Source: Mycobacterium sp.
GTDB taxonomy: Bacteria > Actinomycetota > Actinomycetes > Mycobacteriales > Mycobacteriaceae
Reading direction: 5' to 3'
Assembly: GCA_016197405.1 (NCBI GenBank)
Contig: JACPVR010000030.1
Coordinates: forward strand, 80,778 to 144,777
Length of the DNA stretch: 64,000 nucleotides
Under the pieces are notes generated by a model. The model did not search any database. It saw only the letters and a program-made list of their open reading frames with translations, and was not told where the DNA came from. Within the stretch, counting starts at the first letter, position 1. Each line of letters begins with the position of its first letter. Positions 16,223 through 24,672 of the stretch are shown piece by piece. The position numbers and the translations under genes were made by a program.

Positions 16223-17460
16223 GCCGTGACCTCCGTTTCCTTCAGTTGGATTGATGCGAGATCGATTCCGGACTCGGCGAACTGGGCGGTGATCCACGCC
16301 ATGGTTTCGGTCAGCGCACTCTCGACGTCGAACTCGCCCAGAAGTTGCGCCGCCGCAGCGTGGGCCTGAGGCAGTACGGCGCTGACCCATGTCTCGACGA
16401 GATCGCGGTTGGCCCGGCCGAACGCGTCGTCACTGCAGACCAATCTGAGGAATGCTGCGGCACTTTCGCGGTGACGCAGCTTGTCATCCTCGATCGACCG
16501 GCAGACGAATGGGGTCAGCCCGTCGCCGGCTGCCAGGCTGCCCGTGGTCAGCAGAGCATGCGCGGCGCTGGTCAACAGCGGTTCCACGATGAGGTCGGCC
16601 AGCACGATGGTCTTGCCCCAGTCGAGGTTGGTCAACGTCTCCTCGATGAGGCGGCGGCACGATTGGAAGCGGGGCTCCTCCATCCAGTCCGGACGTGGAT
16701 CTTCGAAGCCGTCGAAGTGTTCGCCGTAGGCGATTGCCAGGCGGCCGTATAGCTGAGCATGGCGCAGTTGGTCGAACATCATGAATGAAGTGGCGCCGGC
16801 GATCCAAGACGACAATGCAAAGCGGGTTGCGTTTTGGTGCGCAACGCACAGACCCCAGTCCGGGTATTGCAGCACCCCAATGACTTTGCGCAACAACTCC
16901 ACCCGCGACGGGTCGACCGCCGCGAGCTGGCCATCGCGTTGGGCGAATTCGAACGCCGTAGCGACGCTGCGACCGGCGCGAGCCTGACGTGTGGTGTAGG
17001 TGCGGTAATACAACTTGTCGGGCGTGCGGTAAGACTCCCAGTCGCTGCAACGCAGCTCGGTGCTGTCGTCGGTCCACACCTTCTGCGACGGGCGCCCACC
17101 ATCGATGTGGTACGGGCCGTGCCACTGCAGCAGTTGGGTGACCTCCTCGTATTCGTTGAGTCGGCGTCCGTTGGCGACGGGCGGACTCACGGCATCGAGG
17201 TCGAGCGATGGTCTCGGTGAGGGCGTGGTGTCGAATTTGGGCTCGCCGACCGCGCGCACCTCGACCAGGTCGCCGTCGGTGATGCCGACAGCGGCGAGCG
17301 GGGTGTCGTCAGTGCCGTCGACGTCGAGCTCCAGGACGCGACCTTGGGCCGAGCGAGCTCCGTTGATCAGTTTCATCAAGTCGGCCACGGTCGGGTCTCC
17401 GGCGCTGAGCACGAACGCCTCGGGCGCCGCTTCACCGAGTACCCGCGAATAAACAAGCAT
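16219..17460 (-). CDS. diiron monooxygenase beta subunit with N-terminal gamma-like (ubiquitin-fold) domain
   Basis: Hydroxylase subunit of 413 aa. Residues about 130-410 match the beta (TmoE/DmpL) subunit: EVTQLLQWHGPYHIDG, SFMMFDQLRHAQLYGRLAIAYG and a helical C-terminus. Diiron ligands are absent, as expected for beta. Residues 1-70 look like the small ubiquitin-fold gamma subunit (TmoB type): DPTVADLMKLINGA, then a late GITDGDLVEVRAVG. That subunit is normally a separate gene. A Pro/Ser-rich linker joins the two. Start ATG 17460, 37 bases after the alpha stop. The gamma part is weakly similar, so the fusion reading is moderate. Confidence 0.78.
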   Translation of the reverse strand: MLVYSRVLGEAAPEAFVLSAGDPTVADLMKLINGARSAQGRVLELDVDGTDDTPLAAVGITDGDLVEVRAVGEPKFDTTPSPRPSLDLDAVSPPVANGRRLNEYEEVTQLLQWHGPYHIDGGRPSQKVWTDDSTELRCSDWESYRTPDKLYYRTYTTRQARAGRSVATAFEFAQRDGQLAAVDPSRVELLRKVIGVLQYPDWGLCVAHQNATRFALSSWIAGATSFMMFDQLRHAQLYGRLAIAYGEHFDGFEDPRPDWMEEPRFQSCRRLIEETLTNLDWGKTIVLADLIVEPLLTSAAHALLTTGSLAAGDGLTPFVCRSIEDDKLRHRESAAAFLRLVCSDDAFGRANRDLVETWVSAVLPQAHAAAAQLLGEFDVESALTETMAWITAQFAESGIDLASIQLKETEVTA

Positions 17461-17497
17461 CGTGTGGATCTCCCTATAGCTCTTGGGGTTTGAGGTG

Positions 17498-18964
17498 TCA
17501 GAGGGTGACAGGGACCCGCATGGCGGGGAAATAACCGTCGGGGGCGTGAGTGCCGCCCAACGGGGTGCCGCCAGGAGTGATGTTGAGGAACTGTGCAACC
17601 CAGTTGGGGTCCTTGTCGGCCAACAGCAACGGGGAGGGTTCGATGGTGCGTGCGTACTTCGTGGCTTCCCGCTCGAAGATCCACTTGCAGCCCTCTGAGC
17701 AGAACCAGTACCGCTGACCGTCGTAGTCCACCGGCAGTGCCACCGGGTGGGCGGGTTCTGGGAATGTGCACGGGAATTTGCAGATGTCGCACGTCATCGG
17801 GAGCGTGTCGGAGTCAACGTTGGCGCCGCCGGCGACCGTCCGCCAGAACGGCGCATGGCTGTGTTCGAAGGCGGGGTACTTGTCCTGCAGCCAGGCCAGG
17901 TCGTCGGCGGTGGGCTGATGCACATCGAACCAGAGCTGGTCGCGCGAGCCATAGAGGCCACGCCAGATGCTGTGGGAGCCGTGTTCGATCTCGGCGAGCG
18001 CCTGGTCGAGATGGCGCGGTGGCTTCAGTCCGAACTGCGACAGTTCCGAGACGTAGCCCTGGATGAAGTCCTCCACGACATAGCGCTGAAACGCTTCCTT
18101 GTAGGAGATCGGCTTGTTCTTCGGGAAGTAGTCGAGAACGGGGCCCACGACCGCCAGCAATAGTCGGTGGCAACGCCAGAACCACTTGTCCATCCAGTCC
18201 TGAATCAAGGACAGGTTGGTGTCGTCGTTCTGCAGCAGGGCACGGGCTACGGACTGACCCAATGCCATGTGACGCGTTTCGTCGCTCTGGATCGTGAGGT
18301 GGGCTTGGCCGAATCCGAAATCGCCATTGGCGACTCCCGCAGCAGGCGCCGCGATGAACAGCAGATTGGTGAACGCCGTCTCGAAGACCAGGTTGGTCCC
18401 GATGATCCCCTCGATTGGGTCGGTGGTGATGAGGTCCTCGAAGAAGGACCGGTCGCCCTGGAAGTACCAATGCCGTTCGAAGAAGGCCAGCCGGTCCTTG
18501 GGCAGCAGGAAGCCACTCTCATGGTGCTTGACGTAATCCTTGGCCTGGTAGATGGCTTCTTCAGCGTGCCGGCGCTCGTCCATCGCCTGAACCATCGAGG
18601 CGATCCGGATGGCCGGCGCGGGTGCGAACCGCGCGATCCGGACATGCCCGCGGTAGTTGTAGTACTCGCTGTAGGTCAGGGCGGTGTTGAACGACTTCAT
18701 GGCCTCCACCCACCGGGGATCGACTCGCCCGATATGGCCGAAGCGCGCGCCGGCGTCACGGACGGCGTGAAACTTGTCCTCCTTTTCGGCCTGGATGCGG
18801 ATGTAGTCGTCGAACAGGATCTGGAACGGGTCGTTGAACTTCTTCCAGTCGGGCATGGTGCACGCAGTGCGCCATTCCTGGGGAACGTAGGCATCCTCGC
18901 CGACGTAGGTGGGATCCCAATGCAGTGAGTGAGTCAGTCGCTGATATTGCTCGCGAGTCTTCAA
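17498..18964 (-). CDS. diiron monooxygenase alpha subunit (phenol/toluene hydroxylase type)
   Basis: Catalytic large subunit of a bacterial multicomponent monooxygenase, 488 aa, closest in pattern to phenol hydroxylase DmpN. All six iron ligands are present in two helix pairs: E100, E130 and H133 (DERRH), E195 (FETAF), E229 and H232 (DETRH). A C-terminal YHS-type Cys domain follows (CDICKFPC ... WFCSEGCKW, about 390-445), as in DmpN. It inserts one oxygen atom of O2 into an aromatic or alkene substrate. Start TTG 18964 places LTHSLHWDPTYV exactly like other alpha N-termini. First gene of the nine-gene operon, divergent from the regulator. Confidence 0.9.
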   Translation of the reverse strand: MKTREQYQRLTHSLHWDPTYVGEDAYVPQEWRTACTMPDWKKFNDPFQILFDDYIRIQAEKEDKFHAVRDAGARFGHIGRVDPRWVEAMKSFNTALTYSEYYNYRGHVRIARFAPAPAIRIASMVQAMDERRHAEEAIYQAKDYVKHHESGFLLPKDRLAFFERHWYFQGDRSFFEDLITTDPIEGIIGTNLVFETAFTNLLFIAAPAAGVANGDFGFGQAHLTIQSDETRHMALGQSVARALLQNDDTNLSLIQDWMDKWFWRCHRLLLAVVGPVLDYFPKNKPISYKEAFQRYVVEDFIQGYVSELSQFGLKPPRHLDQALAEIEHGSHSIWRGLYGSRDQLWFDVHQPTADDLAWLQDKYPAFEHSHAPFWRTVAGGANVDSDTLPMTCDICKFPCTFPEPAHPVALPVDYDGQRYWFCSEGCKWIFEREATKYARTIEPSPLLLADKDPNWVAQFLNITPGGTPLGGTHAPDGYFPAMRVPVTL

Positions 18965-19308
18965 GGACCTTCCGATCTGTCGTGGAGGAGCTGTCGCCGA
19001 TCCGACCGGTGTGCCCTAACCTTGCAAAATTGATTGAAGGTTTGGTGCGGGAGGATCGGCGCTTAGAGGTTGTTGGAATTCCTGAAGGTTAGAGCCCAAT
19101 TACTACGCGGGAATGAACAACCATTACGAGTGTGTTTCGCCGATGGAAGCGAACGGGCCGTCGCCGCAATAACCCGCCGCGGAGCGGAATTGTTGGCGTC
19201 GATGCAGTTCAGCGACACTGCGGCGACTGCGGCGACGGCATACCGCCCCTATGACATTCGCGGCGATATCCTCTTAGGCATCAGAAATCTCATGGGGCCC
19301 GGCGGGGG
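18965..19308. other. divergent intergenic control region
   Basis: These 344 bases between the diiron operon and its likely regulator are relatively AT-rich. An 82-codon open frame (19070-19318) lacks coding character and overlaps the regulator start, so I do not call it. The region holds an imperfect inverted repeat at 19018-19042, probably the operator. No other gene seen. Confidence 0.6.
19018..19042. promoter_or_regulatory. candidate operator (imperfect inverted repeat)
   Basis: Arms AACCTT(G)CAA and TTGAAGGTT flank a 6-base AT-rich centre; one G interrupts the left arm. It lies about 54 bases upstream of the alpha-subunit TTG, in the gap to the divergent regulator gene. That is the expected place for binding by the MerR/XRE/cupin protein. 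Inference from symmetry and position only. Confidence 0.4.
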
Positions 19309-20217
19309 GTGGGCGTGACAGCGACCACCACCGGCGACGGATCACGCCACGACGCCGCGCGCCGCGGCGCTCGACGTGCAGCTCGCGCCAGTTCTCCCGC
19401 TCCGGGGCACGGTCAAGTCCTGTACATCCAGCAGGCAGCCCAACTCGTCGGTGCCAGCGCCGTCCAATTGCGCCAATGGGAACAGCAGAACCTCATCCAT
19501 CCGGCGCGCACGTCATCGGGATACCGCACCTATACCTCGGCCGACATCGAACGGATGCAACGTATTCAGTCGCTGATGGCCGGCGGCGTCAACGCCGAGG
19601 GCGTGCGGCGCATCCTCGACCAGCCCGGTGATACGACGCGCAACGGAGCCTCGCCACCAACGGAATCGGCGCACTCACGCCAGGCCGGCCAGACCATCCG
19701 TGACCTGCGCAAGGCCCGCAAACTCACGCTGCGCGACGTCGGCGCCATGACCGGACTCAGCGCGTCCTACATCAGTGCGGTCGAGCGTGGAACCGCCGTC
19801 CCGTCGATTGCCTCCCTACAGAAGATCGGCGCAGCCTTCGAGACCAACGTGCTTGGCCTCATGACCGAGGCTTACGAGCCGCCCAATCTCCTCGTGCGGG
19901 CACATGCGCGCCGGGTTCTCGACAGCAACAAAGGTGTCCGCATCGAGGACATGTCCACCGCGGGAAGCAATCTGGAGCCATTGCTGTTCACGTTCGAACC
20001 CGGCGGCGGCAGCGACGGCGCAATCTCCCACGAAGGTGAGGAGTTTTTGTTTGTCATGTCGGGGCAGCTGTACCTGAGGCTCGACGGCAGTGACGACTAC
20101 CTCCTCGAAGTCGGTGACTCCATGGCGTTTCGCAGTGAACGCGCCCACGAGTTCGGCAATCCTTACGGTCCCGGACCCACCACCGTGCTGTGGATCAACA
20201 CGCCCCGTACCTTCTGA
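19309..20217 (+). CDS. composite regulator: MerR-type HTH, XRE-type HTH and cupin domain
   Basis: DNA-binding sensor of 302 aa with three modules. Residues about 38-105 form a MerR winged HTH (LYIQQAAQLVGASAVQLRQWE, then SSGYRTYTSADIERMQRI). Residues about 122-182 form a Cro/C1 HTH (IRDLRKARKLTLRDVGAMTGLS). Residues about 205-298 form a cupin barrel (GAISHEGEEFLFVMSGQLY). XRE-cupin regulators of amine and amino-acid catabolism are common; a MerR HTH added in front is unusual. Divergent from the diiron operon, so it most likely controls it in response to a small ligand bound in the cupin. GTG 19315 is an alternative start. Confidence 0.83.
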   Translation: MGVTATTTGDGSRHDAARRGARRAARASSPAPGHGQVLYIQQAAQLVGASAVQLRQWEQQNLIHPARTSSGYRTYTSADIERMQRIQSLMAGGVNAEGVRRILDQPGDTTRNGASPPTESAHSRQAGQTIRDLRKARKLTLRDVGAMTGLSASYISAVERGTAVPSIASLQKIGAAFETNVLGLMTEAYEPPNLLVRAHARRVLDSNKGVRIEDMSTAGSNLEPLLFTFEPGGGSDGAISHEGEEFLFVMSGQLYLRLDGSDDYLLEVGDSMAFRSERAHEFGNPYGPGPTTVLWINTPRTF

Positions 20218-20441
20218 CCCCGACGGGCGACAAGTCAAACGCTCATTCGTTGTGCGATTGCACGATCCAGCCGCTTCCCAAACGTGCGCGGTCAGTCGAT
20301 TGCGCGCATTACGCCGCAACGAAATTCAACTGACCACGAGTGGACAGTCCATCTGAATAGATGTTCCATATGACGTTCTTGCCAGCAGCCCTCGACGTTC
20401 TCCAACTAAGCAGTCGATGACGTTGCCACTCAGTGCTTCCC

Positions 20442-22046
20442 CTAGACCGGTACCGCCAACCGCGTCGGCTCATCATGCCCGCGCAACGTGACAGTCTCCC
20501 CCAAAGTCCAATGCGCGCTTTCAGTTTCACCGGCACGCTGCACAGTCACCGATGATGCCACCAGGTGCCCGTCGATCTCCTTGGACAACTCGCACAGCCG
20601 GGCGGCCTCGTTGACGGGTTCGCCGATCACGGTGTACTCGAAGCGTTCCTTGGCTCCGACATTGCCGGCCACCACCTGCCCGGCTGCCACCCCGATGCCG
20701 GCCTGACATTCGGGGACCTCGACGCGTAAGCGCTGCGCCATCGCACGCGCGGCGGCCAGCGCTTCTTCCTCGGGGTTCTGCAGTGACATCGGTGCCCCGA
20801 AGACCGCCAGGACGGCGTCGCCCTCGAACTTGTTGACCAGGCCGTGGTGGCGGTCTACCTCGTCGACGACGACGTCGAAAAACCGGTTGAGCAGCTCGAC
20901 GACCTCGACGGCGGGACGACTGGTCACCAGCCGGGTCGATCCGATGATGTCGACGAAGATGACCGCGGCGTGGCGCTCTTCGCCGCCGAGTTTGGGCCGT
21001 TCCTTCTCGGCCAACTCGGCGACCTCACGTCCGACGTGCTGACCGAACAGCTGCCGCACCCGCTCGCGCTGGCGCAGGCCGGCGACCATGGAGTTGAACC
21101 CGCGCTGCAGCTGGCCCAGTTCGGTACCGTCGAAGACCACCAGGTTGGTGTCGAAGTCACCCTTCTCGACCCGGTTGAGTGCGGCGCGCACGCTGCGCAC
21201 CGGGGTTGCGGTCAGCCAGGCCAGGATCCACATCAGGATGGCGCCGAACACCAACGCGAACAACGCCAGGATCATCACCGCGATGGTGAACTGGGTGGGT
21301 GTGACGATGCCCAGCGACAGCGTCAGGATGGCGGCCAGCAGGATGCCCAGGACCGGCACCCCGGACCCCAGCGCCCACACCAGCATGGTGCGGCCCATGA
21401 CGCCTGGCGCGAACCGCCGCGGCGGCCGGCCCACCTCGAGCGCCTGCGCTGCCACCGGCCGCAGGGCGAACTCGGTGAACAGGTAACAGCTCGCCGAGAC
21501 GACGATGCCCGGGAAGCTCACACCCAGCAACCACTTCGGGATGAACTGGGTGTCGACGAGCCCGTACAGCGTGGTCAGTACCACCGTGCCGATCCCCCAC
21601 AGAATCAACAGCACGCGGGTCAGCCGCCACGGCGCCAGGAAGGTGTTGCGCTGGTCCTCCCTGGTGGGGGTGCGCTCCTCGATGGACCACCGGACGTTGT
21701 TCATCACACGATGGGTGGCCCAGAACACGCCGACGATCAGCGCGCCGAAGATGTAGACCGGCACCGCGATGAACGTGATCCAGCGGACCTCCGGCTCGAA
21801 GACACTCGGCTTCGGGAACGCCACGACCACCACCAGCGTGGCCACCGCGATGCCGATCAGGTTCGCCACCACCACGAACAACGTGAGGATTATCTGGATG
21901 CGGATCCGGCGGCGAGCCTGGCTTTCCGAGACCCGGCCCAGAATCCAGGAACCGTATTCCGGAGTTGCCGGACCCCGGCCGCTCTGATTGGTCAACCGTT
22001 CCAACACCCGGCCGAGCCGCTGCGCCGTACTCGTCTTCTGCGTCAT
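20442..22046 (-). CDS. membrane class III adenylate cyclase with HAMP domain
   Basis: Receptor-type nucleotide cyclase, 534 aa, of the M. tuberculosis Rv1318c-Rv1320c/Rv3645 group. Six predicted membrane helices span residues about 45-290. They are followed by a HAMP linker (TPVRSVRAALNRVEKGDFD) and a C-terminal cyclase domain. Catalytic features are the metal-binding FVDIIGST, the adenine-selecting Lys in NKFEGDAVLAVFG, and YTVIGEPVNEAARL with the transition-state Asn/Arg helix. It would make cAMP in response to a membrane-sensed signal. It lies 7 bases after the P450 gene on the same strand, so the two may share a transcript. Confidence 0.9.
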   Translation of the reverse strand: MTQKTSTAQRLGRVLERLTNQSGRGPATPEYGSWILGRVSESQARRRIRIQIILTLFVVVANLIGIAVATLVVVVAFPKPSVFEPEVRWITFIAVPVYIFGALIVGVFWATHRVMNNVRWSIEERTPTREDQRNTFLAPWRLTRVLLILWGIGTVVLTTLYGLVDTQFIPKWLLGVSFPGIVVSASCYLFTEFALRPVAAQALEVGRPPRRFAPGVMGRTMLVWALGSGVPVLGILLAAILTLSLGIVTPTQFTIAVMILALFALVFGAILMWILAWLTATPVRSVRAALNRVEKGDFDTNLVVFDGTELGQLQRGFNSMVAGLRQRERVRQLFGQHVGREVAELAEKERPKLGGEERHAAVIFVDIIGSTRLVTSRPAVEVVELLNRFFDVVVDEVDRHHGLVNKFEGDAVLAVFGAPMSLQNPEEEALAAARAMAQRLRVEVPECQAGIGVAAGQVVAGNVGAKERFEYTVIGEPVNEAARLCELSKEIDGHLVASSVTVQRAGETESAHWTLGETVTLRGHDEPTRLAVPV

Positions 22047-22053
22047 CGTGACG

Positions 22054-23457
22054 TCAGCCTAGTGAGCCGTGCCCTCCCGCTACCGAGATATTGCTGACGC
22101 GTGGGCGTACACGTGCAGGCACCGGCGCGGCCGGGACCGCGGTCAGGGGCATGTCGATGGGGAATTCGTTTGTCAATGTGGTGATTTCGACCCGGGAGAC
22201 GATGCTGGCGAGCACCAACGCGGCCTCCTGGATCGCGAAGTGGTCCCCCAGGCAGGCTCTTTTGCCACCGCCGAAGGGCAGATAGTGCCAGCGGCTGTGC
22301 GCGGCGAAGTTCTGCGGGCTGAACCGGTCGGGGTCGAAGGTCATCGGATCGGGCCAGACCTCGGGATCGTGGTGGATCGCGTTGACCGAAATCGCCGCGA
22401 AGTCACCGGCCTGCACCCGGAAACCGTCCACGGCGATGTCCTGCAACACCATTCGGCCCAGTACCAGCGACGGTGAACACATCCGCATCGATTCGCGCAG
22501 CACCTGGACCGTGTAGCCCAGGCGCATCACATCGGCGGCGCCCAACGGTTGCGACCCCAGCTCGCTGACTTCGACTGCCACGCGCTCCTGCAACTCGCGC
22601 CGGTGACCGAGCGCGAACAGGGTATAGGTCAGCGCGGTGGAGATGGTCTCGTGCCCGGCCAGCATGAAGAGCACCAGCTCATCGCAGATCGCCTTGTCGG
22701 GGAGGCGCTCGCCGGTGTCGGGGTCGACGGCCTCCATGAGCGCACGAACCAGCGGAGCATCCAGATCGGCGTCCGCTCGGCAGTCGCGCAGCACATCACG
22801 TGCGATTCGGTGCAGGGCTGCGCTCGCGGCGACCGCGCGACGGCGCCCGCGGGTCGGCAGCCACCGCGGCACGTTGACCGGTCGCATGGCCCGATCCACC
22901 GCCCACTGCACCGAATCGCGCAGCGCCGCGGCAACCACCGCTTCGTCACCGCGCAGGTCGGTGCCCAGGATCGAACGACCCAACGCGCGCAAGGTCAACG
23001 ACCGGCACTCGGCATCGAGGTCGACCTGACCTTCGGCGATCCAGCGCTGCGCAGCTTCGGTGGCCAGATCCGCCACGTGCCCGGCGAACCGCGGCACATG
23101 CTTTCTGGTGAAGATCGGCTGCACCGCACGCCTACGCGGTAACCACACGTCCTGCGCGGTGGTCAGCAGATTGTCGCCGAGCAGCGAACTGAGTTCCTTG
23201 GACACCGAGGTGTCACCCCGTTCGACAACAGAGTCATTGCGCGCCAACACGTCGCGCGCACCCTGCGGTGAGGACACCAACACCATCGCCGGCATCAACG
23301 CCCGAGGCGCCAGCACCAGGCGGGTCACCGGGCCGCCGGCGGCACTCAGCAACGGCAGCCCGATGTCGAATTTCCTGATCGCGCGCAGCTGCTGCAGATA
23401 CGGCAACGGATTATTCGGGGCCGGCGGCAGTGTTGCGACATCTGCGTATTCGCTCAT
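22054..23457 (-). CDS. cytochrome P450
   Basis: Heme monooxygenase of 467 aa. The heme loop FGGGKRACLG provides the axial Cys (about residue 402). The I-helix AGHETISTAL carries the oxygen-activating Thr/Ser pair, and ESMRM gives the ExxR pair. Length and the LPPAPNNPLPYLQQLRAIRKFD opening resemble the longer, membrane-leaning mycobacterial CYPs rather than small soluble ones. No ferredoxin gene is adjacent, so electrons must come from elsewhere. The substrate is unknown; I cannot assign a CYP number. Confidence 0.9.
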   Translation of the reverse strand: MSEYADVATLPPAPNNPLPYLQQLRAIRKFDIGLPLLSAAGGPVTRLVLAPRALMPAMVLVSSPQGARDVLARNDSVVERGDTSVSKELSSLLGDNLLTTAQDVWLPRRRAVQPIFTRKHVPRFAGHVADLATEAAQRWIAEGQVDLDAECRSLTLRALGRSILGTDLRGDEAVVAAALRDSVQWAVDRAMRPVNVPRWLPTRGRRRAVAASAALHRIARDVLRDCRADADLDAPLVRALMEAVDPDTGERLPDKAICDELVLFMLAGHETISTALTYTLFALGHRRELQERVAVEVSELGSQPLGAADVMRLGYTVQVLRESMRMCSPSLVLGRMVLQDIAVDGFRVQAGDFAAISVNAIHHDPEVWPDPMTFDPDRFSPQNFAAHSRWHYLPFGGGKRACLGDHFAIQEAALVLASIVSRVEITTLTNEFPIDMPLTAVPAAPVPARVRPRVSNISVAGGHGSLG

Positions 23458-23517
23458 GCGCCCCTTCCCGGACGGGACTGCCGCGCGCTCCGACGATGAG
23501 CGCCAACGGATATGCCC

Positions 23518-24672
23518 TCAGGATAGAGGGTCGCCGGACGGGGTGATCCAGTCCCCGCCCAACATCACACCGGCCACCGTCAACGTGTCGTCGAGGACCA
23601 CCAGATCCGCGCGGGCCCCGACCGCGAGACCATCGGCGGACAACCCCAGCGCCCGGGCCGGATTGATCGAGGACTGCCGCACGGCCTGCAGCATCGCCTC
23701 ATCGCGGGGCAGGCCGCTGTTGGCGACGGCGAAGCGGAACACATCGTCCATGGTGGCGGTGCTACCCGCGATGGTGTCGGTTCCGGCCACCCGGGCGACG
23801 CCGGCGACGACATCGACGGTCAGCGGCCCCAGGCGGTAGGCGCCGTCGGCCATGCCGGTGGCCGCCATCGCGTCGGTCACCAGCGAGACCCGGTCGGTGC
23901 CTGCGCTACGGGTGACGTGCCGGTAGATCGCGGCATCGACATGGACACCGTCGGTGATCAGCTCGACGGTCACCCGGTCGTCTTCGAGCAGTGCGATGAT
24001 CGGGCCCGGTTCGCGCCGGTCGATGGGCCGCATGGCGTTGAACAGATGTGTGCCGACGCTGGCGCCTGCGTCGATCGCCGCGCGCGTCTGGTCATAGGTC
24101 GCCTCGGTATGGCCAACGGCGGCAACCACTCCCGCGGCCACGAACCGTTCGATGGCAGCCAGCGCGCCCGTACGTTCGGGTGCGACGGTGACCATGCGTA
24201 CCGCACCGTCCCCGACGTCGAGCACCTGCTCGATCTCCCCCGGGTCGGGATCGCGCATCAGGGAGGGCTGATGAGCTCCGCACCGCTTGGTCGACAGCCA
24301 CGGCCCTTCCAGGTGAATGCCGGACAGCAGACCGCCGCGAACGTCGACAGCCAATTCACCGACCTGGCGGAGCAATTCGGCCGGCGCGGCGGTCACCAGC
24401 GACGCGATGAGGCGAGTGGTTCCATGCGCGCGGTGCAAGGCCACCGCGGTGGCCGTCTCGGCCCGTGACGCTGTCGAGAAGTTCGCACCGCCGCCACCGT
24501 GCAGATGGGTGTCGACGAAACCCGGGACCACCGTCACCGCACCGAGGGTGTGATCGGCCGGCCGTGGCGGTGCCGCGCTGCCGACGGCGGCGACCACGCC
24601 GTCGACGATGTCAATCCAGCCCGGCCGCAGCAATTCTCGGCCGGTGAGTATGGTGTCCGCCGCCAACAGCAC
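23518..24672 (-). CDS. nagA: N-acetylglucosamine-6-phosphate deacetylase
   Basis: Amidohydrolase-superfamily enzyme of 384 aa that removes acetate from GlcNAc-6-P to give glucosamine-6-P. Visible motifs are the metal-site HLHGGGG, LEGPWLS, VGHTEATYDQ, THLFNAM and the catalytic Asp in VSLVTDAMAATG. Starts with GTG 24672, adjacent to the nagB stop (TGAGTG). Third gene of the EIIA-nagB-nagA run. Confidence 0.93.
   Translation of the reverse strand: MLLAADTILTGRELLRPGWIDIVDGVVAAVGSAAPPRPADHTLGAVTVVPGFVDTHLHGGGGANFSTASRAETATAVALHRAHGTTRLIASLVTAAPAELLRQVGELAVDVRGGLLSGIHLEGPWLSTKRCGAHQPSLMRDPDPGEIEQVLDVGDGAVRMVTVAPERTGALAAIERFVAAGVVAAVGHTEATYDQTRAAIDAGASVGTHLFNAMRPIDRREPGPIIALLEDDRVTVELITDGVHVDAAIYRHVTRSAGTDRVSLVTDAMAATGMADGAYRLGPLTVDVVAGVARVAGTDTIAGSTATMDDVFRFAVANSGLPRDEAMLQAVRQSSINPARALGLSADGLAVGARADLVVLDDTLTVAGVMLGGDWITPSGDPLS

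Noticed and set aside
19070..19318. 82-codon ORF before the MerR/XRE/cupin gene
   Set aside because: Poor codon bias, no motif, overlaps the regulator start and lies in the AT-richer control region.
9924..20217. tRNA-Arg as attachment site of an integrated island carrying the diiron operon
   Set aside because: No integrase, no duplicated tRNA 3' end was found near 20.2-20.4 kb, and base composition is similar to the flanks.
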